Assembly (NCBI GenBank): GCA_011800805.1
Contig: MPNW01000124.1
Location: forward strand, 230,538-259,161
Direction: 5' to 3'
Length of the DNA: 28,624 nt
Source of the DNA: Hirudo medicinalis
Lineage: Eukaryota; Annelida; Clitellata; Hirudinida; Hirudinidae
Position numbers and translations under genes: made by a program. Below are positions 1-18,973 of the stretch, piece by piece. The notes beneath the pieces are model-generated. The model did not search any database, was not told the DNA's origin, and worked only from the letters and a program-made list of their open reading frames with translations. Position 1 is the stretch's first letter; the number at the start of each line of letters is the position of its first letter.

Positions 1-192
1 TGATGGAAGTAATATAGAACGAGGATGATGATTATCCCATCCATTAATTTTATAAATATAATCTTTCATCACCTCTTCCTCCAAAGCTGAAGCGTTATCA
101 TCATGCTTTCCTAAGTCCCAAAACGTTTCATTGTTAAAACTTATGTCCGTGTATTTTGATTTACAAAATGATTTTATTTAAAGTGTAACAAT
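1..192. other. Downstream flank of the WIPI gene
   Basis: Non-coding, AT-rich flank beyond the stop codon of the minus-strand WIPI gene. The minus strand reads AATAAA at 178-173, 15 bases past the stop, which could be the poly(A) signal of a very short 3' UTR. No other feature is seen. Confidence 0.4.
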
Positions 193-2519
193 TCATTCAT
201 GATCCATGATCTCCTCATGATCTCCGATACTCTCATGAGAGATGTCTCCGGTGGAACACCAGTCATTCAGTATTTCTGTCGGCACTTTTCCAGTGACGGG
301 ACTAAAATCGAGTAATGTCAATTTTATGTGCACTTAATTCAAAATAATAAATTTTAATATAAAATTACTAAATTACCTATATTTTGAAATTAAACTGCTA
401 CTGCTTCCTTCTTTCAATTCGAAAACGGATAGGAAGCTATCTTCACTGAAGACGACGACGCGCAAAACATCTTCAATCCTAACATTCATTCAATAGAAAT
501 TGATTAATTTTTTTCTGATATGATGCAGGAATACAAATGTACCTAGACTAAATGTAAACTAAATCTTACTTGGCAATGGTTGAAATGTTCTTAAGTGGTT
601 TTCCATGCAGCCTGACTTTCAGGAATGATCTTGCTTGGGTACAAACCTCATACATGTGCTTAGGTATAAAAGTAGCAGACGAGGAAATCATGCTACCCAC
701 GTATGACGTCCAGCCCTGTCTATGCCTGGGACTTGATACAAATGATGATATTGTTTAAATTGGATTTGCAATAATAATTTAATTATGCTTTTGACAAACT
801 TACTTTATGCTCATGTCGGTCGATGGCGCCAGCAAGTAATTGGCCGATGATTTGATTGCTCCACCAATGTACTTCGACCAGCTCTGGTTCTCGGTTCTAA
901 AAGATACGTTTTCATTAATTAACATAATCTGTTATAAGTAAAAGTAATTCAATGATAAAAACTTGGAAACTCACTTGTGCCACGGAAGGTCGTATTTGAA
1001 TACGTGAACAGTTCCAGTGCTTCCAGAAGAGACGAGGAAGTTTGAATCTCGACTGAAGGACAGGGAGTAAATGTCAGCATTCCTGCAATAAATGCATTAA
1101 ATCCAGCATTAATAATCCATTTTTAAGTTGATTAAGAATATATAAAACCTTTGAATCCCTCTTCTGAACTCGAACAATTTGGTTCCACTAGGAATGGATA
1201 TCAGTCTAATAACAGTTCCCTAAAATGTACAAATCGCTTGGTTATACTTCGGTTACATATTGTAAATTCTTGTAAATTTTTTTTTTACCTTTTTGGAAGC
1301 TGTTGCCAAAACTTGCTCTGTCGGGTGGAAAACCACAGTTGCCAAAGGGTTGCTGTGAGCCCGAATGGTTACGGCCCTTTTCTACAAATTGATCATAAAG
1401 ATATGTAAATTATATGAAAACAATCGCAAGGTTGAAACTGAAACTCCAAAGAAAGCAAAGAGCTACCAACTTTAATGTGGGCATCAAAAATTTCGATGTC
1501 TCCTGACGATTCAGAAACTGGAATAGCTATGTAACTGGTGTCTTCTGGGACCTGAGACAAGGCAAACGGACTCACGAAGCCTGAAGGTCTGCTGATCATG
1601 CACATGGCCTTAAACTCAACCATATCGTAAAGGCTGAAGCCATCCCTACATCCAACCACCATCACCTGAAAATTCATAAGAGAAGCATTAATATAATGAT
1701 TTGTTTAGCGCTTAGTTTATACGAATAACATGGATATCGTTAGCCGCTGTAGTCGTCTGATTTCATGGGATGCTCATAATACTTAGTGCTCATTATTACA
1801 ATTAGTAATAATAGTAATTGTATTAGTAAAGCCAATAATAATAAATTATAGCCGATTCTAAGTATTAAGTATTGTAATAGTAATATTACTACTATTAATA
1901 TAGTCCTCTTAAAATATTATTATAAACTCTAAAAATCATCTTCAAGAATGTTTTTGTCACCATATAATAGAGAATTAACTTACAAATTTATTGGACTTGA
2001 TGTCCAAGATGTCTTTGGGGAAGTTCTTAGGCGTGAGCAGTTTGTCTTCTGACATGCGCATCATAAGCAATCTCTGTGGCGAAGGTTTCGTAACCACGCA
2101 CAAAACATCAGTTCCCCAGAGTTGCACCATCAAGTAAGCAAACTTTATTTCTGTAATTTAAATAAATATCAATAATTTTGCAGCGTTTATATGATTCGTC
2201 CATAGATAGACTCAAAGGTAGATTGGATGTTGATAGTTGGCCAAAGACGAATCATGTTTGATCACTTACTGCTCTCATAAATGGTTGCGAAATTCTCTAA
2301 GCCAAAAACCTTTATCTCTTCGTTTGTACCGATAAATAGTGATCTGCATAAGTGAAATGATTTATTTAGACTTGCCAATGATAAGAATTCGATCATTAAG
2401 CTTAGAAAACAATTTATTCCAGGTATTTTGATACTGAAATATTTTAAATAACCAAAAACTTACGTCAAATCATAATTAAAATCGGCGCATGAGAGTCTTA
2501 TGTCACTATCGTCGGTCAT
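193..2519 (-). CDS. WIPI1/WIPI2: WIPI1/2-type (Atg18) PROPPIN autophagy protein
   Basis: Eleven exons on the minus strand: 2519-2464, 2343-2270, 2150-1984, 1665-1471, 1381-1289, 1219-1149, 1082-975, 896-804, 725-570, 478-377, 301-193. All have GT-AG borders and matching phases, and together encode about 407 aa, in the range of human WIPI1/2. The start is the ATG in MTDDSDIRLSC. The protein reads as a seven-bladed WD-like propeller. Exons 5-6 give ATASKKGTVIRLISIPSG followed by LFEFRRG; FRRG falls at about residues 213-216. In this family FRRG binds PI3P and PI(3,5)P2 on the phagophore or endosome. The blade ahead of it, SGDIEIFDAH...RAHSNPLATVVF, matches the WIPI1/2 rather than the WIPI3/4 pattern. 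The last exons finish the seventh blade and end in an acidic tail (…SIGDHEEIMDHE). Expected role: recruiting autophagy machinery to PI3P-rich membranes. Choosing between WIPI1 and WIPI2 is not possible by eye. The gene is head-to-head with KAT2. Confidence 0.93.
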
Positions 2520-4063
2520 TTTAATATGAAATAGCAATGCGAATAACTTCTCCAACAATCTCCAATTGATGTTTGTGCGTCTATCAATGCATGTAAATGG
2601 CCTCCATTTAAGAAATTTCTTAATAAAGATTCCTATTTCACACTTTTAACATTTTAAAAAGAGTTATGATGTGCTATAAAATTTTAAATCATATACATAT
2701 AAATTATGTCATGTTAAAATAAAATTTCAAAAATTGTAACATTGTATGTGACACTGCTCGTTATCGATTCATGCAACGATTTCTTACAAATCTTTAGAAA
2801 CGTTTTGTAATTACTTTATCTAAACTTTACCCAAAGCTCTCTGGGTGTTAGGTTTGGTAAAGAGGACAGAGATCAGCAGGGAATTAAAGCATCGTATTGA
2901 AGTTTTGTAAAGTAGCACAGGATGTTGTACACACTGAATGAATTTAAAACCTAAATTGACACAGCATCCTCTCAAGCTGCCAGCCCCTTTAGTTCACAGA
3001 ACACGATCATCAGACTAGTTAATTTTTCCCTGAGGTCCGAGATCATTATTGCGTTTTCCCCTCTCTGAATCTCATGCTGAAGTTTCAGTTTTTTTATTTC
3101 ACGCTTGAAGCCTGTGATTTCTTCTTCCTTTGAGCACGTTGGCATTCTCTCTCAAAAGTGCTTCTATCTCACCCTTGTGAGAGTTATTTAGAAATGGGGA
3201 TGGTAATGATGATGATGATTCCTAGTTTTATTATGTCCAAACAAAACTTCAGAGACATTAACTTATGAATGCAGTTGATATATGAACATTAAAAAAAGCA
3301 TTTCAAACGTAATTTTCAATTGTTATATTTTCAAAGTTCGCAATGTTTATTAAATTTCAGCGTCTACTAACCTCACCTAACTTAAAGACTAGACTAGCCT
3401 TTTACAATTACATAAATGTCTGCTGATACAAGTTCCACACCCCAAATAAATCGAATGTCCAGATATCATAAAAGCATTGCGAACTTACATGTTCGCATGT
3501 AAAGCTGTAAGAACTAAAATGAACAGGAAATGAGAGCAATCTTGTCGTAAAATAAGACAATATGAAAAAAGAGTACAGAAGTAGTACGCGTGAAAATAGA
3601 GTCGAAGGAATATGGTAACAAAATTTAATGAAGTCCGAAAAAAAATCAAAAAACATTTTCGACAAGTTTATGTAATGTAATCAATAAACAAAATTCATTT
3701 ATTTGGTAAATCGCCATTATTTTGCGTATAGACTTTACTCCACTTTTAAATGTTTTTAACATAAACCTAATTATGTCAACAGTTTGTTATAAGCTTAGCC
3801 GGTGATCAAAATATTTTCAGATTATGCATTTTTTCTACGCCACTTTTCACAACATGTTATAACACACGAGGTTTGTCTAATTTTTCAATACCAATTTTGC
3901 ATGTCGTCATCTTCTCCATAATGTTGTTGTAGACAGGTTTTGTTTATGTGGAAATGTTTGTTGCTCTGCTCGACAATGGTTGAGCATTGGAATGTTTTAG
4001 ACGAATAAGGGAGATATTTTTAAAAATTACAGGAAATCTTGTCTTCTAATTCATTGAAAGTTT
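2520..4063. other. Intergenic region between divergent WIPI and KAT2 genes
   Basis: About 1.5 kb separating two start codons that face away from each other, so promoters of both genes should lie here. I see no clear TATA or initiator arrangement. The only coding-like stretch is the frameshifted coiled-coil fragment at 2972-3190. A minus-strand open frame at 3408-3665 has a Phe/Ser/Leu-rich AT-driven composition and no recognisable domain, so it is not called. Confidence 0.6.
2972..3190 (-). pseudogene. Frameshifted coiled-coil coding remnant
   Basis: The minus strand from about 3190 reads an amphipathic helix (…KGEIEALLRENANVLK). Without any splice signal the reading frame then shifts by one base near 3130 and continues as a second coiled-coil stretch (EEEITGFKREIKKLKLQ…) with leucines and charged residues in heptad-like spacing. 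It ends …CELKGLAA and stops at 2974-2972. The second frame alone has an ATG at 3145-3143 and would give only 57 aa. Both halves look like one coiled-coil sequence broken by a single indel. I do not recognise the family. It could be a decayed gene fragment, the last exon of an unseen gene, or a sequencing error. Confidence 0.4.
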
Positions 4064-11572
<7,509 letters not shown>

Positions 11573-12888
11573 TTTTGGAGATCTTAACGGATCAACTTTT
11601 ATATAAATCATGGCAAATTTATTTCTGCTATTAAAATATGTCAGAGGATTTCTCGTTTTTTTGGAAGGGGAAGAAAATGGGTATCGAAACCAGAGTTATT
11701 GGTAATCAACTCGACCAAATAAAAAGTCCAAATCATCTTAGTTATGCAACGGGCTTTAATCAAATAATTAAATAGATAACTGGACCGCATAAGAATATTA
11801 TTTTTCAGGATGACGGCGGGTTCTACAAGGAAAGAAAAGAGGTGAGTCTGGAATGGTGTAGTGAACAAAACCATGAAATATCACATAGCAGAGACGAAAA
11901 ATCATAGACGAAACGTCGATGTTCAGGAGTCTTGAGTCCGAATGGCTGAAGTCTGCTTCATTAAGCCAATGCTCTAAAACCTGGGGTGGTTCTTGTGAAG
12001 TATCTATAAATATCTCTTTGTTATCTTGCTAAGTAGGCTCTCAGCTCGGTTGCCGAAATGTTGGTTGAAAATGTTTTTATACATTTAAAAAATTAATTAA
12101 CATGATTAAAACATTAACCATTGTTGATGAACATTTCGAAGATTAAAACCGCTTAGTAGCAACAAATTAAAGTAAAACCTGCTAATGGTTAAACAACATT
12201 AAAAATAATTCAATGAATATTTGCAGCTTTTATTAAAGCGGTTCGAGAGTTTTGCTTTTCAGTCTTGGGATGGTATTATATGGCGGAAAAATGTCATAAC
12301 GTCATGATGACTTAGTGAAGAGTTTTCGGGTGTCAGGTTTTCGAGGGAGTTAGTTCATTCCAGACAGCAGGGGAGGCATGTAGTAAGTCTCTGTTGACGT
12401 TGGATGACCTTTGAACATAAGTGAATGATGAGAGATAAACGAAAGCGATCAGATATGAATTGGTGAACGTTGCTATAATTATTTTGTTATGGTACTAGTA
12501 ACATTACTTTTCAATTAAATTTTTATTAATTTTCTATTATTGGTATTCACAAGACTCCCGATAGGAAGGATGAATTCTTACAGATCCAAATTCTCATGAA
12601 GTTTTTCTCACATGTATGTTTTTAATTTATTTAGAAATCTATTTTGACTTTTAAAATAATTTTTAGCGCTTCAGAATTTTAAATTTAGTAATTACGATTT
12701 CATACCATGGTGCTCTGTTTATGTGTAAAAGTGTGGGGCCGTTGAGAGGATTGTTGCGTTGTCAGGCTTCGGCTTCTTGTAAAATTTTCAAAAGTCGTGA
12801 CAAAAACAAACGTTTTAACAATTTTAGCCGATATTCTGCCGGTTGATGTAGTTTTAATTTGCCTCTTTAGATCAGATCTTCAGACAGA
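11573..12888. other. Intergenic region between KAT2 and CCNY
   Basis: Begins with the KAT2 3' UTR, which has a candidate ATTAAA poly(A) signal. The rest is AT-rich, with no open frame that resembles a protein. The stretch at about 11880-12070 has a less AT-rich, repeat-like composition. The CCNY promoter and 5' UTR should lie at the right end, but no core promoter element is obvious. Confidence 0.55.
11630..11635 (+). promoter_or_regulatory. Candidate poly(A) signal of KAT2 (ATTAAA)
   Basis: The common ATTAAA variant occurs 58 bases after the KAT2 stop codon and just before a TG-rich stretch. Position and sequence are suitable, but there is no transcript evidence. Confidence 0.4.
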
Positions 12889-13755
12889 ATGGGGAATTGT
12901 TGTGTCTCCAAAGAGTCGCGTTCATCTCCTCCGGCCAATGGAACGGTCAAAAATGGTCGCCAAACGAACCATATCGAGCTGCCCGTTAACAATTCACGAG
13001 AATCCATCAATCACAAGACCAACAGTAGCAGTTCTAACTTGCAACACATAAATGATAGAGAGCCAGGAGGTGAGATGATGTGATTACAAGTCAATTAAGT
13101 TGATGACAGCCTATATTATAAGATGTGAGAGTTCTAAATTTCAGTTTCATTGAGATTTATCAGCAACATGGCAGCATTTTAATTTCAGACTCACTAAATG
13201 ATCCCTCAGCCCACCCACAAGCTTGCACAATATTCATGATAAGGTCTATCAGTGATAAGCACAGAAAAAGCAGTGAGTTGGAATATTTTTCTTAAAGTGA
13301 ATTTGTTATGAGAATGTTGACATGGATGGTAAACTTTATTGAAAAGATCTACTATTAGTACAATAATTTATGACAGTTTATACCTGCAAAGATGTAGACA
13401 AATTATGCTATTAATCATAAAATTGTAACATCTTTCAAGATCACAAAAGAAGAAAAAGTCATTACGATAATCACCATCATGTGAGTCTTAACTTTTATCA
13501 CTGATGCAAAAAAGTATTTCCTTCAATAAAAACATTAATAATCTAATAATAATACTTACACTTCTGATATTAGTTAATTTGTGTGGCACCACACATGTGC
13601 ATCTCAGATGCCTTGGTCATTTCCTTCAATGCTAATTCTCAATGTAACATGTCGTATTTTGAGTGAGTCAAATTACTAAGTAGGCATTGCTCATGATGAA
13701 AATGATGATGCTTATGATGATGGTGATTATGATGATGATGATGATGATTATGCTT

Positions 13756-13787
<32 letters not shown>

Positions 13788-16700
13788 GGTGGTCATGATG
13801 AAAATGATGATGCTTATGATGATGATGGTAATGCAAAGTGCTAAGCATGCCCTCTCTTAGCAAGAAATGAAGGCATTTTTGTGGTTCAACTTAGTTAATT
13901 ACATTCAATGCAAATGAGTCTTTCACTACATTTCCTTAATCTCGTGATTAATAACATTCAATTTACATTTCATACGATAAGCCTCAGACTTTGGTTTTAT
14001 TAGTTCGCCTCAGTTATCCAGAATAACACTGCTTTTAGTCAGAAAGTTTGTGGTGATTGTGTTCAACTACAATCACATTACATACAATCTCATGACATGC
14101 AATCTCAGAACATATAATCTCATGACATACAATATCATAATATATGGGATATGATATGATTCCATCAGACAAACTCATCTATCGAGTACTTGAATCTTCT
14201 GGTCACAGCATCAATATTTCTTATTCCATTTTGTGTTCCACAGAAATGCGTTTCAGTCAAAATCAGTTTTATGTTATATTCTGTTTTCAGGAGGTTTTTG
14301 AGAGACCTTAGTATGGTTGTAAATGTTATTGTTATTTGTTTATATCAATGCTTGCAATTATTTAGATTATTATTATTATTACTGTTGTTATTATTATTAT
14401 TGTTATTATTATTATTATTATCATCACTCATAGATAGCCAAATGGTCGAGGTATTCTCTTTGTTGCTTGCTCCCTTACTTGGGAGTTCAATTCCTAGGCT
14501 GCTCACGAGAGTTTCCATCACTTGTGGAATACTCGACAATCGTTATCCGACGCTCAAACAATTCCGCACGCCTTTCCAGCACAGGGAGTACGGCCGGACG
14601 AGCCGCAAGTACAGCTCCTGCTCGACCATCTTCATCGACGATTCCACCGTGAGCCAACCGAACCTCAAGAACACCATCAGGGCGGTGGCACTGGCCATCT
14701 ACTTCCACATCAGAAACCGCGTCCACAGGGACAGCCAGCAGGGCTGCGACGACAGTCAGTTGGAAATATTCGACGAAACCAAGCACCAGATGTCCGTGAG
14801 TGGTCGATGAATTTTCGCTCGCATTATTTTTGGCGTTGGTGATGGTGGTGATGATGATCACTGTGCTTTGTTGTTTTTTGAGGTTTTATTTACATTACGT
14901 TTGCAATGTCATTTACAATGTAGTGTTAATTTAAGACGTAGTTTAGAATGTAGTTTACAATGTAATTTGATGCCGCACGAGCAGTAATAACAAAATAATG
15001 TGGATAACATTAATCATTGATTTCGATCGCTTAATCACATTTACTTAACAATCTGTAAAAAATAATTTATTTTGAATATTAACCTCTTTCCTCTCATTCG
15101 TCGAATTAACTATAATGCACTAATCACAGCAGTAGCATTAAGTCTTACAAGGCATTACAAGTTTTACATCTCGACCTTATTACCTGATTTATTCAATACC
15201 AACCAAAGGCACTGTTGTGGTAACAATAATAGTGATTAACTATCGATTAATTATTAAAACATCAATTGATACGAAGTAATAGTACACAATAATAATTAAA
15301 ATCATGAATTGTAACAAAATAATAAAGAAAATCAAAATAATAATGATAATAATATTAATAACCACAACAACAACAACAATGATGATGATGATGATAATCA
15401 TTTGGAATCTTATTGAAATGCAACAATATTGGAATTTAATAATATTGGATTAAAATATTTATTTTTAAATATTAAAAAATAAAATTTAGTAATAATAATA
15501 ATAATAACAGTAATAATGATAATACCACGTGCTACACAAAACCTCTCCAGAAAGAAGTCTTACTGGACGAACATTTCCGCAAAGATCCCGAGCACAAGAG
15601 CATTTACAAGTTCATCAGGAACCTCTTCCACTCTGCACAGCTGACTGCCGAGTGTGCCATCGTCACTTTGGTGAGTGTTAATCGTCTGCCTTTTGATGAT
15701 TTTGTCATTGGCTCAAGAAAGCAATTATTAATTATTGTATAATTATTATTATTATGTAATATATTACCACGTAACTATTATTGAAATGTAATTGATTATG
15801 CTTTTTATAATTATTATTGTTTTTATTATTATTATAATTGTTATTGTGCGATACTCGATTATTATGCTTTTCAATATTAACAATCTTTTGTTATTATCAA
15901 TTCATACATGATACATACACACACAAACATACACACACACATACATACATACATACATACACACACAAACATACACACACACATACATACATACATCGAT
16001 ACATACTAGTTAAACCATACTGCCTAAATGCCCGACCGAGATTTTCATATTTGTGTGATTGCAAACTTTTAATTAACAGCCGGCTCCATAATAATCATTA
16101 CTTTTATTCTCTGCTGAGCGTGCGAGCGTGCCACACAAATTAATGTTGTTAATATTATTATTATTATTAGTCATTATTTAATATTTATTTATTTTGTAAC
16201 TTATTAATGTTTAACCAGGGTTAATTTATGTTGAAATGATCAAATTAACATTCGAGCGTGGATTGACGGCAGTGCATGGGATGTGATGCATTCGTTCGTT
16301 CGTTCGTTCGTGTCGAGACGCGTTGCACTCGGTTTCTGAATTCATTTTTCATGTTTCGAGGGAGTGAATGTTTCTCGAGGACAAAAATTTTATTTTATTA
16401 ATACTTTTATTAATAAGCACATGAAGAATTATTTATTATTCTGATAAATTAAACAGTTGTACAAAAGGTGGTCACTAACAAATTTCTGATAACATCCTTT
16501 TTATCATAAATTCTTTCTATTTTTCAAAAGAGGTTTTGAAGTTTATTGTTTATTCGAACTGATCGTCAACTCGTCATCACAAGCAGTCCAAATACCACCA
16601 ACTTTTCTTCCACATCGACTGACTGCATCTGACATTTTTCCAGGTCTACCTCGAGAGGCTTCTGACGTATAGCGACATGGAAATGACACCAACCAACTGG

Positions 16701-17974
16701 AAGAGGATCGTCCTCGGTGCCATCCTGCTCGCCTCGAAAGTCTGGGACGACCAGGCCGTCTGGAATGTCGATTATTGTCAGATTTTAAAGGAGATCACAG
16801 TCGAAGACATGTTGGTGGATTGTGATGATGATGATGATGGAGTATTATTATGATATTCTGATGAGAATTGATGTTTAAATGTTATCTTATGTTATTTACT
16901 CACCAAATATTTCTTAAAGCAATATTTTAGATTTTGAGAACATTTACAATTAATGGCTAATATTGATCCATTCATTAATGTCAGTCATGTTTTTAACTTG
17001 AAAGAACTCTTAGGTATTTATTTGTTGAAAATAATATTTAATTCGTAATAATTTAAACAAACTATTACTATTTCTGCTTTGTAACCACGTCCATGTCCTA
17101 AAACAGGAATGAACTTGAACGGCAATTTCTCGAGCTCCTGCAGTTCAACATCAACGTGTCGTCGAGTGTTTATGCCAAGTACTACTTTGACCTTCGATCC
17201 CTCGCAGAAGCCCACGACCTCACACTGCCCTTTGAACCCTTGAGTAGGGAGAGGGCCGTCAAGTTGGAGGTGGGTGAACTTTTGAACTCACGAGCAGAGA
17301 TCACGCACCATTTATAATTATTAATTACTGCACGTAAAAAGTTCTGATTCGTTGTCGACGTGGAGTTAAATTTAAGTTACTGCAGTGTAACCTTGAAGTG
17401 CACCAACAGCTTTATGCTGCTTTAAAGATTTTCAATGCTTTCGTCCATTCACCGAGAATGTTTAAGTTGTTCGTTGGACGAACATGTATATTTCACAACT
17501 CGATGTTAATTTTCGTTCGCATCTTGAAGAATGGAAGACGACCCGTCGTGGTCAGAATTTGAACTCTACCCTCCTAGTATTGAATAGAATTTGCAAATCG
17601 AACTTAAGGTCCATTCAACCAAATAAATGCATGAAAAAAACTTTCTCACCTTTAAATTGCTTTATTTGTGAACTTTTGATTAATTTTCTCAAATTTTAGG
17701 GAAATTAAATTCAGGTCTCGGCAGAGTTTGTTCGAGTTTTTAGTGCCTGCTTTTTAAAAGTTAACTTCAGAATGATTTGCAACAGTAATTTCTAAGCAAT
17801 CCCAATTATTTCTGAAATGCATGTTTGGATCGACCGTACGTATCTTGTAACAAATTTTCTCAGGCAATGTCGGTGAGCTGCGAGGACAAGCTGAAGAACC
17901 AGAACAGCCTGAGGAGGAGGCACAGCGACGGATTCGTCTCGAATCCCCGTCTCAGCAAGGCCATCCTGTCCTGA
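12889..17974 (+). CDS. CCNY: Cyclin Y
   Basis: Eight exons: 12889-13069, 13189-13272, 13440-13480, 14580-14795, 15551-15670, 16644-16810, 17107-17269, 17864-17974. All phases are consistent and give about 360 aa (human CCNY 341). The N-terminus is [10 protein letters not shown]: Gly2 suits N-myristoylation and Cys4/Cys5 suit palmitoylation, as expected for a membrane-tethered cyclin Y. Family landmarks follow in order: [106 protein letters not shown]. The cyclin box spans about residues 185-310. The C-terminus keeps a basic serine motif (RRRHSDGF) where vertebrate CCNY has a 14-3-3-binding phosphosite. Known role: activates CDK14/CDK16 at the plasma membrane, including LRP6 phosphorylation in Wnt signalling. 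The third exon is only 41 bases and His-rich (SHYDNHHH). Confidence 0.97.
13686..13827. repeat. (GAT)n-type imperfect microsatellite in CCNY intron 3
   Basis: Dense ATGATG units with a higher-order block containing GAAAATGATGATGCTTATG that appears near 13697 and again near 13797, about 100 bases apart. Translated on the minus strand it gives poly-His (13863-13639), which is not a gene. Confidence 0.9.
14364..14425. repeat. (ATT)n microsatellite in CCNY intron 3
   Basis: TTATTATTATTACTGTTG-type repeats. The resulting poly-Leu frame runs into cyclin Y exon 4 in another phase and is not a gene start. Confidence 0.85.
15355..15395. repeat. (AAC)n plus (GAT)n microsatellite
   Basis: Compound ACAACAACA and GATGATGAT runs in CCNY intron 4, followed at about 15490-15510 by an AAT run. 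Confidence 0.8.
15905..16006. repeat. Compound (CA)n/(CATA)n repeat with internal duplication
   Basis: An ACACACAAACATACACACACA block followed by CATACATACATA occurs twice in succession, so the unit is a duplicated composite of about 45-55 bases. It is in CCNY intron 5. Confidence 0.85.
16286..16310. repeat. (TTCG)n short tandem repeat
   Basis: Five CGTT/TTCG units in CCNY intron 5. This is the only CpG-rich tetranucleotide repeat seen in the window. Confidence 0.8.
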
Positions 17975-18973
17975 CCCGAGAGGCGGGACTTCCGAGTCGT
18001 TCGGCACTTTCTCGAGTTTAAAGAGGGACGAAAAATGTTTATTCGATTGCTTTTTTATGTTTACCGTAAATGTCTTTTCTCTCGATCATGAATTTCCGAA
18101 CGTGGGTAGGCCCGAGGACCGGGCAGAAAAGGGATGCCTCGTTCACGAGGGTGCGGGTTTGCTCGGAACCTCGCAAGTGTTTTAATTTGTTTATTTAATG
18201 TCGTTGTCATTTATGCATAGCTCCCAAAAAGTTGTTTATGTTGGGCGACTGGTTGACTGAATGAAACGACAATCTTGTTGAACATGTTGCTCCCTTTTGA
18301 AGCCAGTCTAGTTATATCAGTGTTGGACATAATAATAATAATAATAATCATCATCATCATTAGAATTTTATCGTGTTTTATGTCTTCTTTAATCCAACTT
18401 GATTAACGCAGCGTTGCAATTTGTAGCCTCATCCAGTCTAATGGTTGAACTTAATTGTTTTGTTTTTATTATATCGTCTGCTTCGCTATCTATCTGTACA
18501 CTTTCGACGTCCGTTCGAGAATCAAAAGTCATGTCTGGCTTATCTTCGGAATAAGGACAACAGTGTTAGTGGATATTTCGACTCTTCGACCGACGAAAAG
18601 AATAAACGTCGATACAATTTCATAACATCGACGTTTTAAGACAGTCTGTCAGTTTTCGAAGTAGACATTCAGAACTTAACAAAACGATTTCGAGTTGCCG
18701 GACAGCATTTGATTTCACGTTCAAAAATCAATTCTCGACTCTACCTCAAAACCGACAGTCGAGACGGTTGACCTTTTTAAAAAACGCATTAGTCTTCGAA
18801 AGACTAATCCAATCTGCCATATTCGAGATCCCTCTAGGAACGCTGGACACAAAAATAATGGGACCCGAAGGCCTTCGTGAGGACAACATCCGGCTAATAT
18901 GACGAGGTGTCTGTTGTCGTCTTAAAAGCACTCGAAGGCATTAAAACATTTAGCAAGGAAGGTATGAAAACGT
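17975..18973. other. Convergent 3' region of CCNY and CACNA2D
   Basis: The plus-strand CCNY stop (17974) and the minus-strand alpha2-delta stop (18974) face each other across 999 bases, so this interval must hold both 3' UTRs. The plus strand has AATAAA at 18601-18606. The minus strand has AATAAA at 18470-18465 and 18195-18190. If those are used, the UTRs overlap in antisense. Short open frames at 18445-18639 (plus) and 18931-18746 (minus) have no recognisable features. Confidence 0.5.
18601..18606 (+). promoter_or_regulatory. Candidate poly(A) signal of CCNY (AATAAA)
   Basis: It is the only plus-strand AATAAA I see in the first kilobase after the CCNY stop codon, 627 bases downstream. It lies inside the interval that the minus-strand alpha2-delta 3' UTR would also occupy. 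Confidence 0.35.

Noticed and set aside
3408..3665. Minus-strand 85-codon frame between WIPI and KAT2
   Set aside because: AT-driven Phe/Ser/Leu composition, no recognisable domain and no splice partners.
13639..13863. Minus-strand open frame of nearly pure histidine
   Set aside because: It is the translation of a (GAT)n microsatellite in a CCNY intron.
14190..14810. Longest open frame in the window (206 codons, plus)
   Set aside because: It is intron plus a poly-Leu microsatellite that runs into cyclin Y exon 4 (14580-14795); only the exon part is real.
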